A stretch of DNA of 35,735 nt from Candidatus Gastranaerophilales bacterium (GCA_910587375.1 CAJULR010000005.1:1-35735), one strand, 5' to 3'; positions 23,591 to 32,731 are shown, counted from the first letter of the stretch. Numbers and translations: made by a program. The notes: a model not told the origin generated them from the letters alone.

Positions 23591-24029
23591 CCTCGTTTAT
23601 GATTTTTTGTGCATTAATATCCTCTGTACCAACACCCTCACAAGAGGCTAAAATTTCAGTAAAATCCGCACTTTCAAGGTCACGTAAAAAACCTTCATTT
23701 TGAATTAAATTTAAAACAGCCTTCTCATCTTCAATAGACACAGTGCTTTCAAGCTCCAAAGCCCTCTGAATGTCTTCTTCTGTCACGGTTTCAATATCAT
23801 CAAGCACAAGGGAGGAAAACTTCCTCACATCCTCAAGCCGCTCATAGCGCTTAATTGCGTCTTCAAGAATTTCAATCTGTTTTTGCGTAATTACAGCGTC
23901 AGATTCAAGAGAGGCACCTGGGGCATAAGGGTTTATTACCCCCAAAACCTCACTCATAAAAGGGTCTTTGAGAGAATCTTTAGTGCTTTTAAAAAGCGCG
24001 TTATCCTTTTGCACAACATGTCTTTGCAT
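23562..24029 (-). CDS. Acidic hypothetical protein
   Basis: The 155-residue protein is strongly acidic, especially in its second half, and ends with NEDEDFSDFDF. It has no signal peptide, membrane helix or recognised motif. Central heptad-like helices (ITQKQIEILEDAIKRYERL) suggest a helical bundle. TAGAAT ends six bases before the ATG with no Shine-Dalgarno sequence, so it is probably leaderless. It overlaps the YkgJ-like gene by 29 bases, which suggests co-expression. The acidic tail would suit interaction with a basic partner, possibly the basic YkgJ-like protein, but this is conjecture. Confidence 0.68.
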   Translation of the reverse strand: MQRHVVQKDNALFKSTKDSLKDPFMSEVLGVINPYAPGASLESDAVITQKQIEILEDAIKRYERLEDVRKFSSLVLDDIETVTEEDIQRALELESTVSIEDEKAVLNLIQNEGFLRDLESADFTEILASCEGVGTEDINAQKIINEDEDFSDFDF

Positions 24030-24035
24030 AATATC

Positions 24036-24041
24036 ATTCTA
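24036..24041 (-). promoter_or_regulatory. -10-like box giving a leaderless start for the acidic-protein gene
   Basis: TAGAAT reads on the minus strand and is separated by six bases (GATATT) from the ATG at 24029. The predicted transcription start is the first base of the start codon. Confidence 0.45.
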
Positions 24042-24106
24042 TCATTTTTGTGATATATTGGCTATAAAAGAACTAGAAGCTTTAACAATTAAAGGAAGAG
24101 GATAAA

Positions 24107-25627
24107 ATGAGTAAAAACAGAGTTTTGTTGTGCATTTTGGACGGTTGGGGCGTTTCTGAAAACAAAAATTATAACGCCGTGGAAACCGCTCGCACACCGA
24201 ATTATGACGATTTTATGACAAATATGTCCCACACAACAATCCATGCAGACGGGCTGAATGTCGGGCTGCCAGAGGGTCAGATGGGAAATTCCGAAGTGGG
24301 CCATTTAAACATAGGCGCCGGAAGGGTTGTGTATCAAGAACTTACAAGGATTAATAAATCTATTGACGAGGGAGAATTCTTTCAGAATGAGGAATTCAAG
24401 CGTACAATAGACCACATAAAGGCCACAGGCGGGGCTTTACACATAATGGGGCTCACATCTTCTGGCGGCGTACACAGTTCTATGAAACATTTAGAGGCCT
24501 TAATCAAGCTCGCAGCCGATAATTCGGTAAAACGCGTTTACGTGCACACCTTCTTAGACGGGCGTGACACCCCCCCAAGAAGTGCTGAAACCTTTGTGGG
24601 ACAAGTGGAAGAGATGTTAAAAGCAAAAAATTTGCCTCCTGTTGCAAGTGTAATCGGCCGATACTACGCTATGGACAGGGATACAAGGTGGGACAGAGTG
24701 ATGAAAGCCTACGACTGCCTGGTTTTAGGCGAAGGCAATAAGGCCGAAAGTGCCTTGGAAGCTATAAAAGACTCGTACAAAAAGGATGTAAGCGACGAAT
24801 TTGTTGAACCTACAGTAATTGGCGGCGAAAGAATTAACGACGGTGATTCTGTAATATTCTTCAATTACAGACCCGACAGGGCAAGAGAGATTTCAAAAGC
24901 GTTAACATTCAGTGAATTTGACGGTTTCGAGAGAAAGAAAACCCCAAAAAACTTGTTCTACGTGTGTATGACACAATATGATGAAAGCTTTGATTTAGCA
25001 GTTGCGTTCAAACCACAACACCTGAAAAACATTCTGGGAGAAGTGCTTGACGACAATAATATTAAGCAATTCAGAACCGCGGAAACTGAAAAATATGCAC
25101 ATATCACATTTTTCTTTAACGGCGGCGTTGAAGAACCCGGAAAGCTTGAAACCAGAAAGCTCGTAGCCTCTCCAAAGGTTGCAACCTATGATATGAAGCC
25201 CGAAATGAGCGCTTATGAGGTTTGTGACAACGTTTTAGAGGCTTTAGACAATGAGGACTATGGTTTTATTCTTGTAAACTTTGCAAACCCCGATATGGTA
25301 GGGCATACAGGGGTAATGGACGCTGCCGTTAAGGCTTGCGAGGCAGTGGATACTTGTGTCGGAAAAATCGCCAAAAAGGCCTTGGATAAAGGTGTTAAAA
25401 TGATTATCACGGCAGACCACGGAAACGCAGAGTGGATGTACAACGAGGAAACAAAAGCACCTCAAACCGCTCATACAACAAACATTGTGCCATTTATCAT
25501 TGTTGACAATAAAAAATATGATTTAAGAAAAACCGGCGCCCTGTGCGACATTGCACCAACAGTGCTTGATTTAATGGAAATTAAACAGCCTGCTGAAATG
25601 ACCGGAAAATCAATGATAGAGCACTAA
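24107..25627 (+). CDS. gpmI: 2,3-bisphosphoglycerate-independent phosphoglycerate mutase
   Basis: GpmI interconverts 3- and 2-phosphoglycerate in glycolysis and gluconeogenesis using two Mn ions. At 506 residues it has the normal length. Metal and catalytic blocks are present: LDGWG at about 11-15, the catalytic Ser62 in MGNSEVGHLNIGAGR, HTFLDGRDTPPRSA, FFNYRPDRARE, NFANPDMVGHTG and ITADHGNAEWM. AGAGGA provides a good ribosome binding site before the ATG. It is a single gene, with a bidirectional terminator after it, and is divergent from the acidic-protein gene across 77 bases. Confidence 0.97.
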   Translation: MSKNRVLLCILDGWGVSENKNYNAVETARTPNYDDFMTNMSHTTIHADGLNVGLPEGQMGNSEVGHLNIGAGRVVYQELTRINKSIDEGEFFQNEEFKRTIDHIKATGGALHIMGLTSSGGVHSSMKHLEALIKLAADNSVKRVYVHTFLDGRDTPPRSAETFVGQVEEMLKAKNLPPVASVIGRYYAMDRDTRWDRVMKAYDCLVLGEGNKAESALEAIKDSYKKDVSDEFVEPTVIGGERINDGDSVIFFNYRPDRAREISKALTFSEFDGFERKKTPKNLFYVCMTQYDESFDLAVAFKPQHLKNILGEVLDDNNIKQFRTAETEKYAHITFFFNGGVEEPGKLETRKLVASPKVATYDMKPEMSAYEVCDNVLEALDNEDYGFILVNFANPDMVGHTGVMDAAVKACEAVDTCVGKIAKKALDKGVKMIITADHGNAEWMYNEETKAPQTAHTTNIVPFIIVDNKKYDLRKTGALCDIAPTVLDLMEIKQPAEMTGKSMIEH

Positions 25628-25686
25628 AGCCAAAATCGAAGCTTGTAAAATACAGGCTTTATAGAGGTTTTAAACAAAATAATATT

Positions 25687-25724
25687 AAAAACCCGCAGCA
25701 ATCAAGTATTAGCGGGTTTTTTAT
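25687..25724. terminator. Bidirectional terminator shared by gpmI and lgt
   Basis: AAAAACCCGC (25687-25696) pairs with GCGGGTTTTT (25712-25721) around a 15-base loop, and T-runs flank both sides. It works as a plus-strand terminator for gpmI, with TTTTTTATT after the stem, and as a minus-strand terminator for lgt. The last codons and the TGA of lgt (25704-25702) lie inside the hairpin. Confidence 0.85.
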
Positions 25725-26538
25725 TCTTTAAAATAAGTAAAATCAACGCCACAAAAGACACAAATAGCGTCAAAACACTCACAAGCAAAGCAAAAGGAAC
25801 CCCAAAAATGTTTAAAACGCTATCTATTCTTAGGTTTTCAATAAAAATTCTGCCCAAAGAATATAAGGCTAAATAACTGAAAAACACTATCCCATCCGGC
25901 TTTGCAAGAAATTTTGAAGCAAGTTTTCGAACCATAAAAAACAACATTAAAAATACAAAAATATCCCACAAAGATTCATATAAAAATGTAGGGTGAAAAA
26001 AATCTTGAAAAGCATATTCTATAGGCCTTTTGGCTGGTTCAATATATAATTTCCAAGGCAAATCACAAGCCCTTCCAAAAGCCTCCTGGTTAAAGAAATT
26101 GCCCCATCTGCCTATCGCCTGACCTACCGCTAAACCATACGAAACAACGTCGGCATAAGGTAAAATCGGGATTTTCTTTATCACTTTAAAAAATATAATC
26201 CCGGCCAAAATACCGCCCAAAATCGCCCCGTGGATTGCAATTCCCCCATGCCAGATAGCAAAAATTTCTCCCTTATATTTTAAATAGTAATCAAGGCTTA
26301 ACAAAACGTAATATAAACGAGCACAAAGTATTGAAAACACTATTAAAAACGGAAAAAAATCTGTTAAAAGGTCTAAATCCACTGTCTTATAATACTTTTT
26401 TGAAATAAAACAGGTTGTTAAAATCCCCGTTAACATCCCCAAAAAGAGCATTATGCCATAATATCTGATATCATAATTAAAAACACTAAATGCAACGCCT
26501 GAGTTTGGCGCCCGAAATATAAAAGACTCAAAGAACAT
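25702..26538 (-). CDS. lgt: Prolipoprotein diacylglyceryl transferase
   Basis: Lgt moves diacylglycerol from phosphatidylglycerol to the lipobox Cys of prelipoproteins in the inner membrane. The 278-residue polytopic protein has the signature WHGGIAIHGAILGG and the hallmark GQAIGRWGNFFNQEAFGR. It also has RPIEYAFQDFFHPTFLYES and the late Arg-containing YSLGRIFIENLRID. AAGGA lies five to six bases before the ATG. It directly follows a TPR protein that is itself a probable lipoprotein, 34 bases apart, in a likely operon with the AsmA/TamB-like gene. Its 3' end is built into the terminator. Confidence 0.96.
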   Translation of the reverse strand: MFFESFIFRAPNSGVAFSVFNYDIRYYGIMLFLGMLTGILTTCFISKKYYKTVDLDLLTDFFPFLIVFSILCARLYYVLLSLDYYLKYKGEIFAIWHGGIAIHGAILGGILAGIIFFKVIKKIPILPYADVVSYGLAVGQAIGRWGNFFNQEAFGRACDLPWKLYIEPAKRPIEYAFQDFFHPTFLYESLWDIFVFLMLFFMVRKLASKFLAKPDGIVFFSYLALYSLGRIFIENLRIDSVLNIFGVPFALLVSVLTLFVSFVALILLILKNKKPANT

Positions 26539-26572
26539 TGAAATCCTTACCTTGAACCCTCATTCCGCGGCT

Positions 26573-27202
26573 TTACCCTTGCGCCCCGGAAGTCTTATCA
26601 GAAGGCTCCATAGCGCTTTGTGCCATATATTTGAAACACTCTTCTTTTTCGGCCTCAAGTTCTTTAATGTGGTCGTTTATAGCGCCCTTGTCTTTTGCGT
26701 CCTTTGAAACGTCCAAATATTTTTTATACGCTTTTATTGCTTCATCAAGTTTTTTTGCGGCAAATTCAGCATTTTTAGCATTTTCATCGGCCTGTTTTTT
26801 AGGGTCTATAGTCTCTTCATCCTCATCATCTTCAAGGCCCTCAAGGTTTTCATCTTTTATTAATTCAAGCCTTTTATACGCTTCCCCTTCAAGAGCAACA
26901 CCCAATGTGTAATATCCATCAGGGTTTGCAGGGCTTAGTTTAATTGCTTCATTAAGCTGTGCCACAGCCTTTGCAAATTCTTCTTTGTGGGTATATGCAA
27001 CAGCAAGATTATATCTTGCTTCAAATATCGAGCCGTCCAAATCCACACTGGATTCAAGCCTTTTTATGGCTTCATCATAATCGCCCTTATCTAAATATTC
27101 TTTTGCTTTTGTATTCAATTCCTGAATTGCAAAATTGTTTATGCAGGCGCTTGAAATCACGCTTACAAACAATACTGCAAGAAAAACCAAGAGTTTTTTC
27201 AT
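26573..27202 (-). CDS. TPR-repeat probable lipoprotein
   Basis: The 209-residue protein has a basic, hydrophobic signal (MKKLLVFLAVLFVSVISSAC). Cys at about residue 20 could be lipidated, but the residues before it (SSAC) are not an ideal lipobox. At about 32-115 there are two to three TPR units, such as KGDYDEAIKRLESSVDLD and KEEFAKAVAQLNEAIKLSP; an acidic linker (ENLEGLEDDEDEE) precedes a final helical part. TPR lipoproteins commonly act as scaffolds on the periplasmic side. Placement between an AsmA/TamB-like gene and lgt suggests an envelope-assembly role. A ribosome binding site AAAGGA lies about ten bases before the ATG. Confidence 0.8.
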   Translation of the reverse strand: MKKLLVFLAVLFVSVISSACINNFAIQELNTKAKEYLDKGDYDEAIKRLESSVDLDGSIFEARYNLAVAYTHKEEFAKAVAQLNEAIKLSPANPDGYYTLGVALEGEAYKRLELIKDENLEGLEDDEDEETIDPKKQADENAKNAEFAAKKLDEAIKAYKKYLDVSKDAKDKGAINDHIKELEAEKEECFKYMAQSAMEPSDKTSGAQG

Positions 27203-27334
27203 AAGAACTTATCCTTTATCTCTCGTTTGAATCCTCTTTTGAAGCATAAACCCCAAATCTTTACCTTATTCTATATGTATTTTTAAACATGTGCAAGCAA
27301 CAATGGAGCAATAGCCCAAATACATACAGAGAGG

Positions 27335-30300
27335 TTAGTTCAGCCAGTTAAAACTCTTTACAAAACTATCCGCGTTCAAGTCGCCCAAAATTTTAACTGC
27401 AAAAAGTCTGAAATCTCCTGTTGAATTTGAAATATCCGGAATTTTTTCAACGTTTTGAACCAAATCTTCTTTAGAATCTTTATTAAGCTTATTGTTTGTC
27501 AAAAAGTTTACAAGCGAATTCACGGAGGCATTCCCAACAGGCCCCAAAAGGTTTGAAATTTTAGTTGAAAGTTTCCCAAGAACCTCAAAATCTCCGACAT
27601 TTGTTGCAATATCATAGTTTCCGCTTGTATAAATACTCAGGTTGTCCCCTTTTGAGTAAATGTTCATCTTGTCTACTTTGCCGTTTTCAACAATGAAATC
27701 TCCTGAAATTTTCTTAAACTCGCCCGTTTTATAGGGGATTAAAACCTCGATAACATTGTTTATTGTAAAGCCCATAATGCCGCTTTTTACGAGGTTACCT
27801 GCCCTTAAAAGATATTCAAGAGAACCAAGCTTTGGCATTTTGCCGTCATAAATTGCAAAATTCACATTTGCCTGAACTTTGTTTATGCCGCCTGCCGTGT
27901 TTAATTCGCGGCCGGACATTGAAATCTTACCGTTTGTTTTACCGTAAATTTGGTTTTTTGTGCCCAAAATATCGGTTACAAGGGTGTTTGCGTCGCAATC
28001 TTTAATCTCTGAATTAATTACAAACTTGGTTGTGTCAAATTCATAACTGCCGTCAGTTTTAACTTTTCCGCCTGCAATATCAAAAATCATATCGCTGAAC
28101 AAAAAGACACCTTCTTTTGTGTGCTTAAAATTACCCGTAAAATTTTGCGCTTTTATATTATTAAAATGAATTTCATCAGCTTTAAAGGTTCCTTTTTTAA
28201 TTTCAAAATCGCCGGAAGAAAGAACTACCGTCTGTTTTGCAGTGGGGTCGGTTGATTTTTGAGCTCTTGCAAACTGCGAAAGCCCATCAATAAAGGCATT
28301 TAGGTTTATTGTTTTTGAAGATACATCTGCACTGTTAATAATCACAGGCAAGGTTGGTTTATTCACAATTTCTGCCACAACCTTAATATCGGAATCCATC
28401 CCAACCCCGTTAAATACAGCCTTTATAAGGCTTTCATCCATCACCAAATCAATGTTCTTAATTTGAGATTGATACAAAGGAACGTCCACATTTGAAAATT
28501 TAACAGTGCCTCTTGCCTTTGGCTCAAACACATAGCCGTTTAAAAGCATATTTGAAGTAAAGGTGCCTTGTTTTAAGACAGATTTTTTAAATACAACATT
28601 CAAAAGCCTTGCGGGGGCCGGGTTTGGCGTTATAAATTTTAAATTCTTTAAAAAGATTTTATCATCTTTAAACTTTACCCCGCCGGAAAGCTTTAACATC
28701 TCATAGGGGGTTTGTTTGTTATTTTGCGAGAGAATAAATTTTAAATAATTAATATTTCTTATATCTATTTCATCGTTTTTAAATTCAATTCTTGAATTAA
28801 TTTCCCTTTTGCTTGAAACATCCCCAAGGTTTGAACCCATAAAATAAAGGTCGGTTCCCGGGTTTAAAATTACTGAAGAAAATATAGTATAATCATCAAG
28901 AGTTCCTCTCAGCCTGCCCTTTAGGGTAAATTCACCCTTGGTCTTTAAGGGGAATTGAAGCATTGGGTTTAAAAGCTTATCCAAACTTTCTTCGTTTAGA
29001 TTTGTTGAAAGATAAACATTAAAATCAGGTTTTTTAGTGTTGTAATCATTCAAAAAAGCGTCTATATAAACCGGCGTATGCCCGTATGACATATTTAGAG
29101 CGTTTAGCCTCAGGTCGTTATCTGAAAATTTTAAATCCCCGCTGTTAAGATATATCGGTAAATCCCGCTTTTTATCGTATAAAGATATGCTGTTTAAATT
29201 TGCATGCCCAAAAAAGCCTGTTTTATTATATTTAAACTCGCCATTCAAACTTCCCTTAAAATCAGAAAAATCATTAAAAACTTTCTGAACATTCTTATCA
29301 TTTGAGCTTGCGGCCATTTCAGACACTTTTGAAAACGGGAACGACACAAGTTTAAATGTTAAATTCGGAATAAAATAATCATCAAAAATTTTATCTACAT
29401 CACCGTTTGTTATAACATTTGCGCCCCAAAGGGTTGTGTTCAAATCTTTAAATAAAATCTTTTGGTCTTTGAATTTCACTTCGCCCGAATTAAAGAAAAC
29501 GTCGGAACCTTTGGAATTCATGCCAACTGCCCAGCCTTCAAGCGTGAATTTTTTCATATCAATCATTGCGTCATTTGGGTTTACCCTGCCCTTTGCGCGG
29601 ACATTTGTTGCAAACTTGAAGTTAATTTTGTTTAAAAATTCATACAGTTCCGGTTCAATTTTATTTTTAGCCTGGAAGCCTTCCTGGTTGTCATAGAAAA
29701 ATCTAAATAAATCACATGAAGCCACATTTTTTGATTTAAAAGTTAAATCCACAATTTGAGGTTGCTCAGAGCGCTTTTTAGAAGCCTTAACATCCGGGGT
29801 GACACTTCCGGCCATATTAAACGGTGAACCGTAAATATCGGCGTTTAAATCCATTGTGACAAAATCTGTAAAATCAAGTGCGCCTGTTACTTTTGTAGCC
29901 TTGATTTCAGGAAAAATATTGATTGAATTATTTTTAAATGTGATTTTTCCTTTTGCCTTTAAATTATCCGAAGGCTCCATCTTTGAAAAATCACCAAATT
30001 CCTCTTCAGACATAGGGTCAACCTTGCCCCAAAGACGCAAGTTGAAGTCTATATTGCCTTTTGGGTTTGTGTAGGCGTCAAGAAACTTGCCGCCGTTTAA
30101 AAGCGCAAGCACCATATCACTTGTTCTAACGATATTTAGGGCATTTTCTGCTTTTACATCAAAAATGTTGACACGTAAATCAAGATTTCCCAAAACATCA
30201 GAACTGCCGTCAATTTTGATTTTTGCGCCTTCGACAATGCCTGTTGTATTGTCAAAAATTATCTTTTTATCTTTAAATAACAGGTTTAAATTTCCGTTGT

Positions 30301-31963
30301 AAAGTTTTGTATTCAGGCCGGTTAAAGTGGCTTCACCGTTTTTAGTCCTAAAATAACCGTTTAACTTGGCGCTTTCTCTTGTGCCTTCTGTTTTAAGGGA
30401 GATTTCACCATTCCCCCCAACTGTCATAAAGGGCAAGGGCCCAAGTTGAAAGCCAAAAATTTTATGTATAGGAAGTAAAATTTTATGCGCAAATTCAATA
30501 TCAACATTTTGGCTTGATTTTATATCAAATTTTGCATAAGGAAGTTCTTTAATCTCTGTTTCGCCCTTCACAGTAAGCTTTTGACCATTGGGCGGAAGGT
30601 TTGCTTCGACATTAATAAAAACTTTATCCCCTTTAAATTTGCATTCCCCGGATGAAGTTTTAACGTTTTTCGGGCGCTCTAAAAGATAAACATCGTCCAT
30701 TTTAACGTAACCGTACATATTTGGATATCTGAAACGGTCTTTAAGCTGGAACCTGGCATTAACATTAGCATTTGCATTATATTTTTTTAAATTCGGAATA
30801 TAATCCTGTTGCATTTTAATTAAATAATCAGGCGCGATTTTTAACATATCAGAAAGGGACGAATTCCTAATTTCAAAAGTAATATCAGGATTTAAATTTT
30901 TAAAATCCGAAACATTTTTCAAAACACCGAAAGCTGAAATATCGATTTTTTCCTTTTGAAACCTAAGATTATCAATAAAAATTTCACCCTTTTGAAAACT
31001 TGTGGTTAAATCTAAAGTGCTTTTGCCTTGAATATCAACAGGGTTATTGTGATTGTTCTTATATATATTTACAAAAACATCCTTCATATCCAGCTTGAAT
31101 TCAAGCGGGTTTTTAGAAAGCCCCGCGCCTTCTGCAGGAAGGACAACAAGGGAACCAAATCCTCGAAGGGCTCTTATATCTTTTGATATAAATTCTAAAA
31201 TATATGGGTGAAAATATGCAAAATTAAGGTTTTTAACACTTGCTTCAAGCCTGTAGTCTTTAAAATCAAGGTTTTTATTTAAAGGAAATTTTAATTTCGC
31301 GTCGATTGCATAAGGTGAAATCTGCACCCTGCCTTTTCTTGAAAGCTTAAGTTCACCCTCTGTTTTAATGTCTGCAATACTATCGAGGTTAAATTCGGTT
31401 GAAATTAAGTCCTTACCTATGATTTCAGCATTTAAAGACGTTATTCCATCCTTATAATAAATTTCATATTTATCTAAAAGCACAAGTGCATTCAGTGCAG
31501 CAAATTTAAACGGAAAATTTGACTCTTTTTTCAAATATTTTTGAAAATTAAAACTGCCGTCATTATACCTTTCAATATTCAATTTTAAATCAGAGGCTGC
31601 AATTTCCCTAAATTCAATCCTTTTAAAAAGAAGCGGGAAAATTTTAACACCGATTTTTGCATTGTTTATTTCAAGCAAAACTCCGCCATCAGGCAGTTTT
31701 AACCCGACTTTTTCGGTTGAAAGATTTAAGTTAAAATCTTTTGTTGTTTGAATATCGGGGTTTTTTAAGTCCAAAACAAGGTTTGTATTTTTGTTAACAA
31801 TTTCCTTAACATAATTTACATCAAGAAAAGAATTTACAACCCTTCCTAAGTTTACATAAAGAAGAATTACAAAAACAAAAACAGCGCAGAAGACAATGTT
31901 TAAAAGCCTTAAGGCAATTTTTCTTTTGGATATTTTCTTTTTCTCTTTTGCCTCATTTTCCAT
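27335..31963 (-). CDS. Giant AsmA/TamB-superfamily (YhdP-like) envelope protein
   Basis: The 1542-residue protein has a Lys-rich cytosolic start, one membrane helix at about 15-37 (LLNIVFCAVFVFVILLYVNL), then about 1480 periplasmic residues dominated by short alternating beta strands. It has many F.....(L/I).(I/L)..NG.I.F.D-type strand-turn repeats. The early part reads like an AsmA domain (VGVKIFPLLFKRIEFREIAASDLKLNI). The last ~150 residues form a more conserved module (GKMPKLGSLEYLLRAGNLV, FTINNVIEVL). Such proteins form long grooved beta structures that bridge inner and outer membranes and are linked to phospholipid transport. The ATG at 31963 is chosen: TATAAT ends six bases before it. 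A TTG at 31981 would lie upstream of that promoter. A TPR lipoprotein and lgt follow on the same strand. Confidence 0.85.
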   Translation of the reverse strand: MENEAKEKKKISKRKIALRLLNIVFCAVFVFVILLYVNLGRVVNSFLDVNYVKEIVNKNTNLVLDLKNPDIQTTKDFNLNLSTEKVGLKLPDGGVLLEINNAKIGVKIFPLLFKRIEFREIAASDLKLNIERYNDGSFNFQKYLKKESNFPFKFAALNALVLLDKYEIYYKDGITSLNAEIIGKDLISTEFNLDSIADIKTEGELKLSRKGRVQISPYAIDAKLKFPLNKNLDFKDYRLEASVKNLNFAYFHPYILEFISKDIRALRGFGSLVVLPAEGAGLSKNPLEFKLDMKDVFVNIYKNNHNNPVDIQGKSTLDLTTSFQKGEIFIDNLRFQKEKIDISAFGVLKNVSDFKNLNPDITFEIRNSSLSDMLKIAPDYLIKMQQDYIPNLKKYNANANVNARFQLKDRFRYPNMYGYVKMDDVYLLERPKNVKTSSGECKFKGDKVFINVEANLPPNGQKLTVKGETEIKELPYAKFDIKSSQNVDIEFAHKILLPIHKIFGFQLGPLPFMTVGGNGEISLKTEGTRESAKLNGYFRTKNGEATLTGLNTKLYNGNLNLLFKDKKIIFDNTTGIVEGAKIKIDGSSDVLGNLDLRVNIFDVKAENALNIVRTSDMVLALLNGGKFLDAYTNPKGNIDFNLRLWGKVDPMSEEEFGDFSKMEPSDNLKAKGKITFKNNSINIFPEIKATKVTGALDFTDFVTMDLNADIYGSPFNMAGSVTPDVKASKKRSEQPQIVDLTFKSKNVASCDLFRFFYDNQEGFQAKNKIEPELYEFLNKINFKFATNVRAKGRVNPNDAMIDMKKFTLEGWAVGMNSKGSDVFFNSGEVKFKDQKILFKDLNTTLWGANVITNGDVDKIFDDYFIPNLTFKLVSFPFSKVSEMAASSNDKNVQKVFNDFSDFKGSLNGEFKYNKTGFFGHANLNSISLYDKKRDLPIYLNSGDLKFSDNDLRLNALNMSYGHTPVYIDAFLNDYNTKKPDFNVYLSTNLNEESLDKLLNPMLQFPLKTKGEFTLKGRLRGTLDDYTIFSSVILNPGTDLYFMGSNLGDVSSKREINSRIEFKNDEIDIRNINYLKFILSQNNKQTPYEMLKLSGGVKFKDDKIFLKNLKFITPNPAPARLLNVVFKKSVLKQGTFTSNMLLNGYVFEPKARGTVKFSNVDVPLYQSQIKNIDLVMDESLIKAVFNGVGMDSDIKVVAEIVNKPTLPVIINSADVSSKTINLNAFIDGLSQFARAQKSTDPTAKQTVVLSSGDFEIKKGTFKADEIHFNNIKAQNFTGNFKHTKEGVFLFSDMIFDIAGGKVKTDGSYEFDTTKFVINSEIKDCDANTLVTDILGTKNQIYGKTNGKISMSGRELNTAGGINKVQANVNFAIYDGKMPKLGSLEYLLRAGNLVKSGIMGFTINNVIEVLIPYKTGEFKKISGDFIVENGKVDKMNIYSKGDNLSIYTSGNYDIATNVGDFEVLGKLSTKISNLLGPVGNASVNSLVNFLTNNKLNKDSKEDLVQNVEKIPDISNSTGDFRLFAVKILGDLNADSFVKSFNWLN

Positions 31964-31969
31964 AAAAAA

Positions 31970-31975
31970 ATTATA
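31970..31975 (-). promoter_or_regulatory. -10 box giving a leaderless start for the AsmA/TamB-like gene
   Basis: A perfect TATAAT on the minus strand is separated by six T residues from the ATG at 31963. It is divergent from, and within 45 bases of, another such box at 32016-32021. Confidence 0.5.
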
Positions 31976-32015
31976 GAACAATTTCTATGTTTTTTGCAAA
32001 AAATGAAAAATAGCT

Positions 32016-32021
32016 TAAAAT
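32016..32021 (+). promoter_or_regulatory. -10-like box giving a leaderless start for the exported protein at 32029
   Basis: TAAAAT ends seven bases before the ATG at 32029. The predicted transcription start is at 32028, within one base of the start codon. No Shine-Dalgarno sequence is present. Confidence 0.4.
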
Positions 32022-32028
32022 ATGTAAT

Positions 32029-32643
32029 ATGGCAAAGAAAATCTTAATTCTTATTTTTATATTAATTTTAAACTTGCTGCTTATGACTCAAAACCAGGGA
32101 AATTCTGCATTTTGCGCCGCAGTTTTTGAAAATAACACAAAAATTTCAAAAGGCGTTATGCTTCAGGCATACCCCCTAAAAACAGTGTCTACAGCCTCTT
32201 TAAACGAGGGGGATATTGTATATTTTATTAACCCCACAGACCTTTGGGCGTATGAAATCAACGTTTTACCCAAAAATTCATATTTTAGAGGATATGTTGA
32301 AATGTTAAAAATGCCAATTAAAGGCATAAACGCAGCAATGATTATAAGAATCACCGAAGTTATTTTGCCGGATGGCTCAATCAAAAAAATGAACGCCACA
32401 GTAACCCAAAACGGAAGCGAGCAAATCGGCGGAAATCTTACACCGCCAGCCTCATATAATAAAACAGTGCACCCAAGAGAAGGAATGTATTGGAAAAGGG
32501 CCGGAGTTTTACAATACGTCCCAAGCGGAGATTATGAAATGGGCCTTCATATTACACTTCCAACAAGCGACGCTATTTATATTATGTTGAATGAAGAATA
32601 CGACAGCGCCCAAACGAGCATTAAAAAAGAAAATATTCATTAG
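32029..32643 (+). CDS. Exported protein, possible VirB10-like beta domain
   Basis: The 204-residue protein has a signal-like N-terminus (KKILILIFILILNLLLM) followed by a polar segment. The mature part is strand-rich. ASLNEGDIVYFINP, VLPKNSYFRGYVEML and MIIRITEVILPDGSIKKMNATV follow the order seen in VirB10/TrbI-type beta domains: a stable initial value, then a 'settable' G-x-V turn, then a rule strand with DG. The fold assignment is tentative. The neighbouring exported protein at 32732 has the same order of motifs. The function is unknown, and the gene is divergent from the AsmA/TamB-like gene across 65 bases. Confidence 0.7.
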   Translation: MAKKILILIFILILNLLLMTQNQGNSAFCAAVFENNTKISKGVMLQAYPLKTVSTASLNEGDIVYFINPTDLWAYEINVLPKNSYFRGYVEMLKMPIKGINAAMIIRITEVILPDGSIKKMNATVTQNGSEQIGGNLTPPASYNKTVHPREGMYWKRAGVLQYVPSGDYEMGLHITLPTSDAIYIMLNEEYDSAQTSIKKENIH

Positions 32644-32654
32644 TATTGTAACAT

Positions 32655-32682
32655 TTGAACCTGTTTTTAAAATTTGTATTAT
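32655..32682 (+). promoter_or_regulatory. Promoter of the exported glycine-zipper protein
   Basis: TTGAAC (32655-32660) and TATTAT (32677-32682) are 16 bases apart, one of the few pairs in the window with both elements recognisable. Transcription would start near 32689, directly before the hairpin at 32690-32708. Confidence 0.45.
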
Positions 32683-32689
32683 ACTGTAG

Positions 32690-32708
32690 ATTATCTATAA
32701 AAGATAAT
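32690..32708 (+). promoter_or_regulatory. Hairpin at the predicted 5' end of the mRNA
   Basis: ATTATCT (32690-32696) pairs exactly with AGATAAT (32702-32708) over a five-base loop. A short T-run and then AGGAGGAG, a strong ribosome binding site, follow before the ATG at 32732. A hairpin at the extreme 5' end can protect mRNA from decay. The weak AT stem makes termination unlikely. Confidence 0.4.
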
Positions 32709-32731
32709 TTTTCAAGAGGAGGAGAATATTT

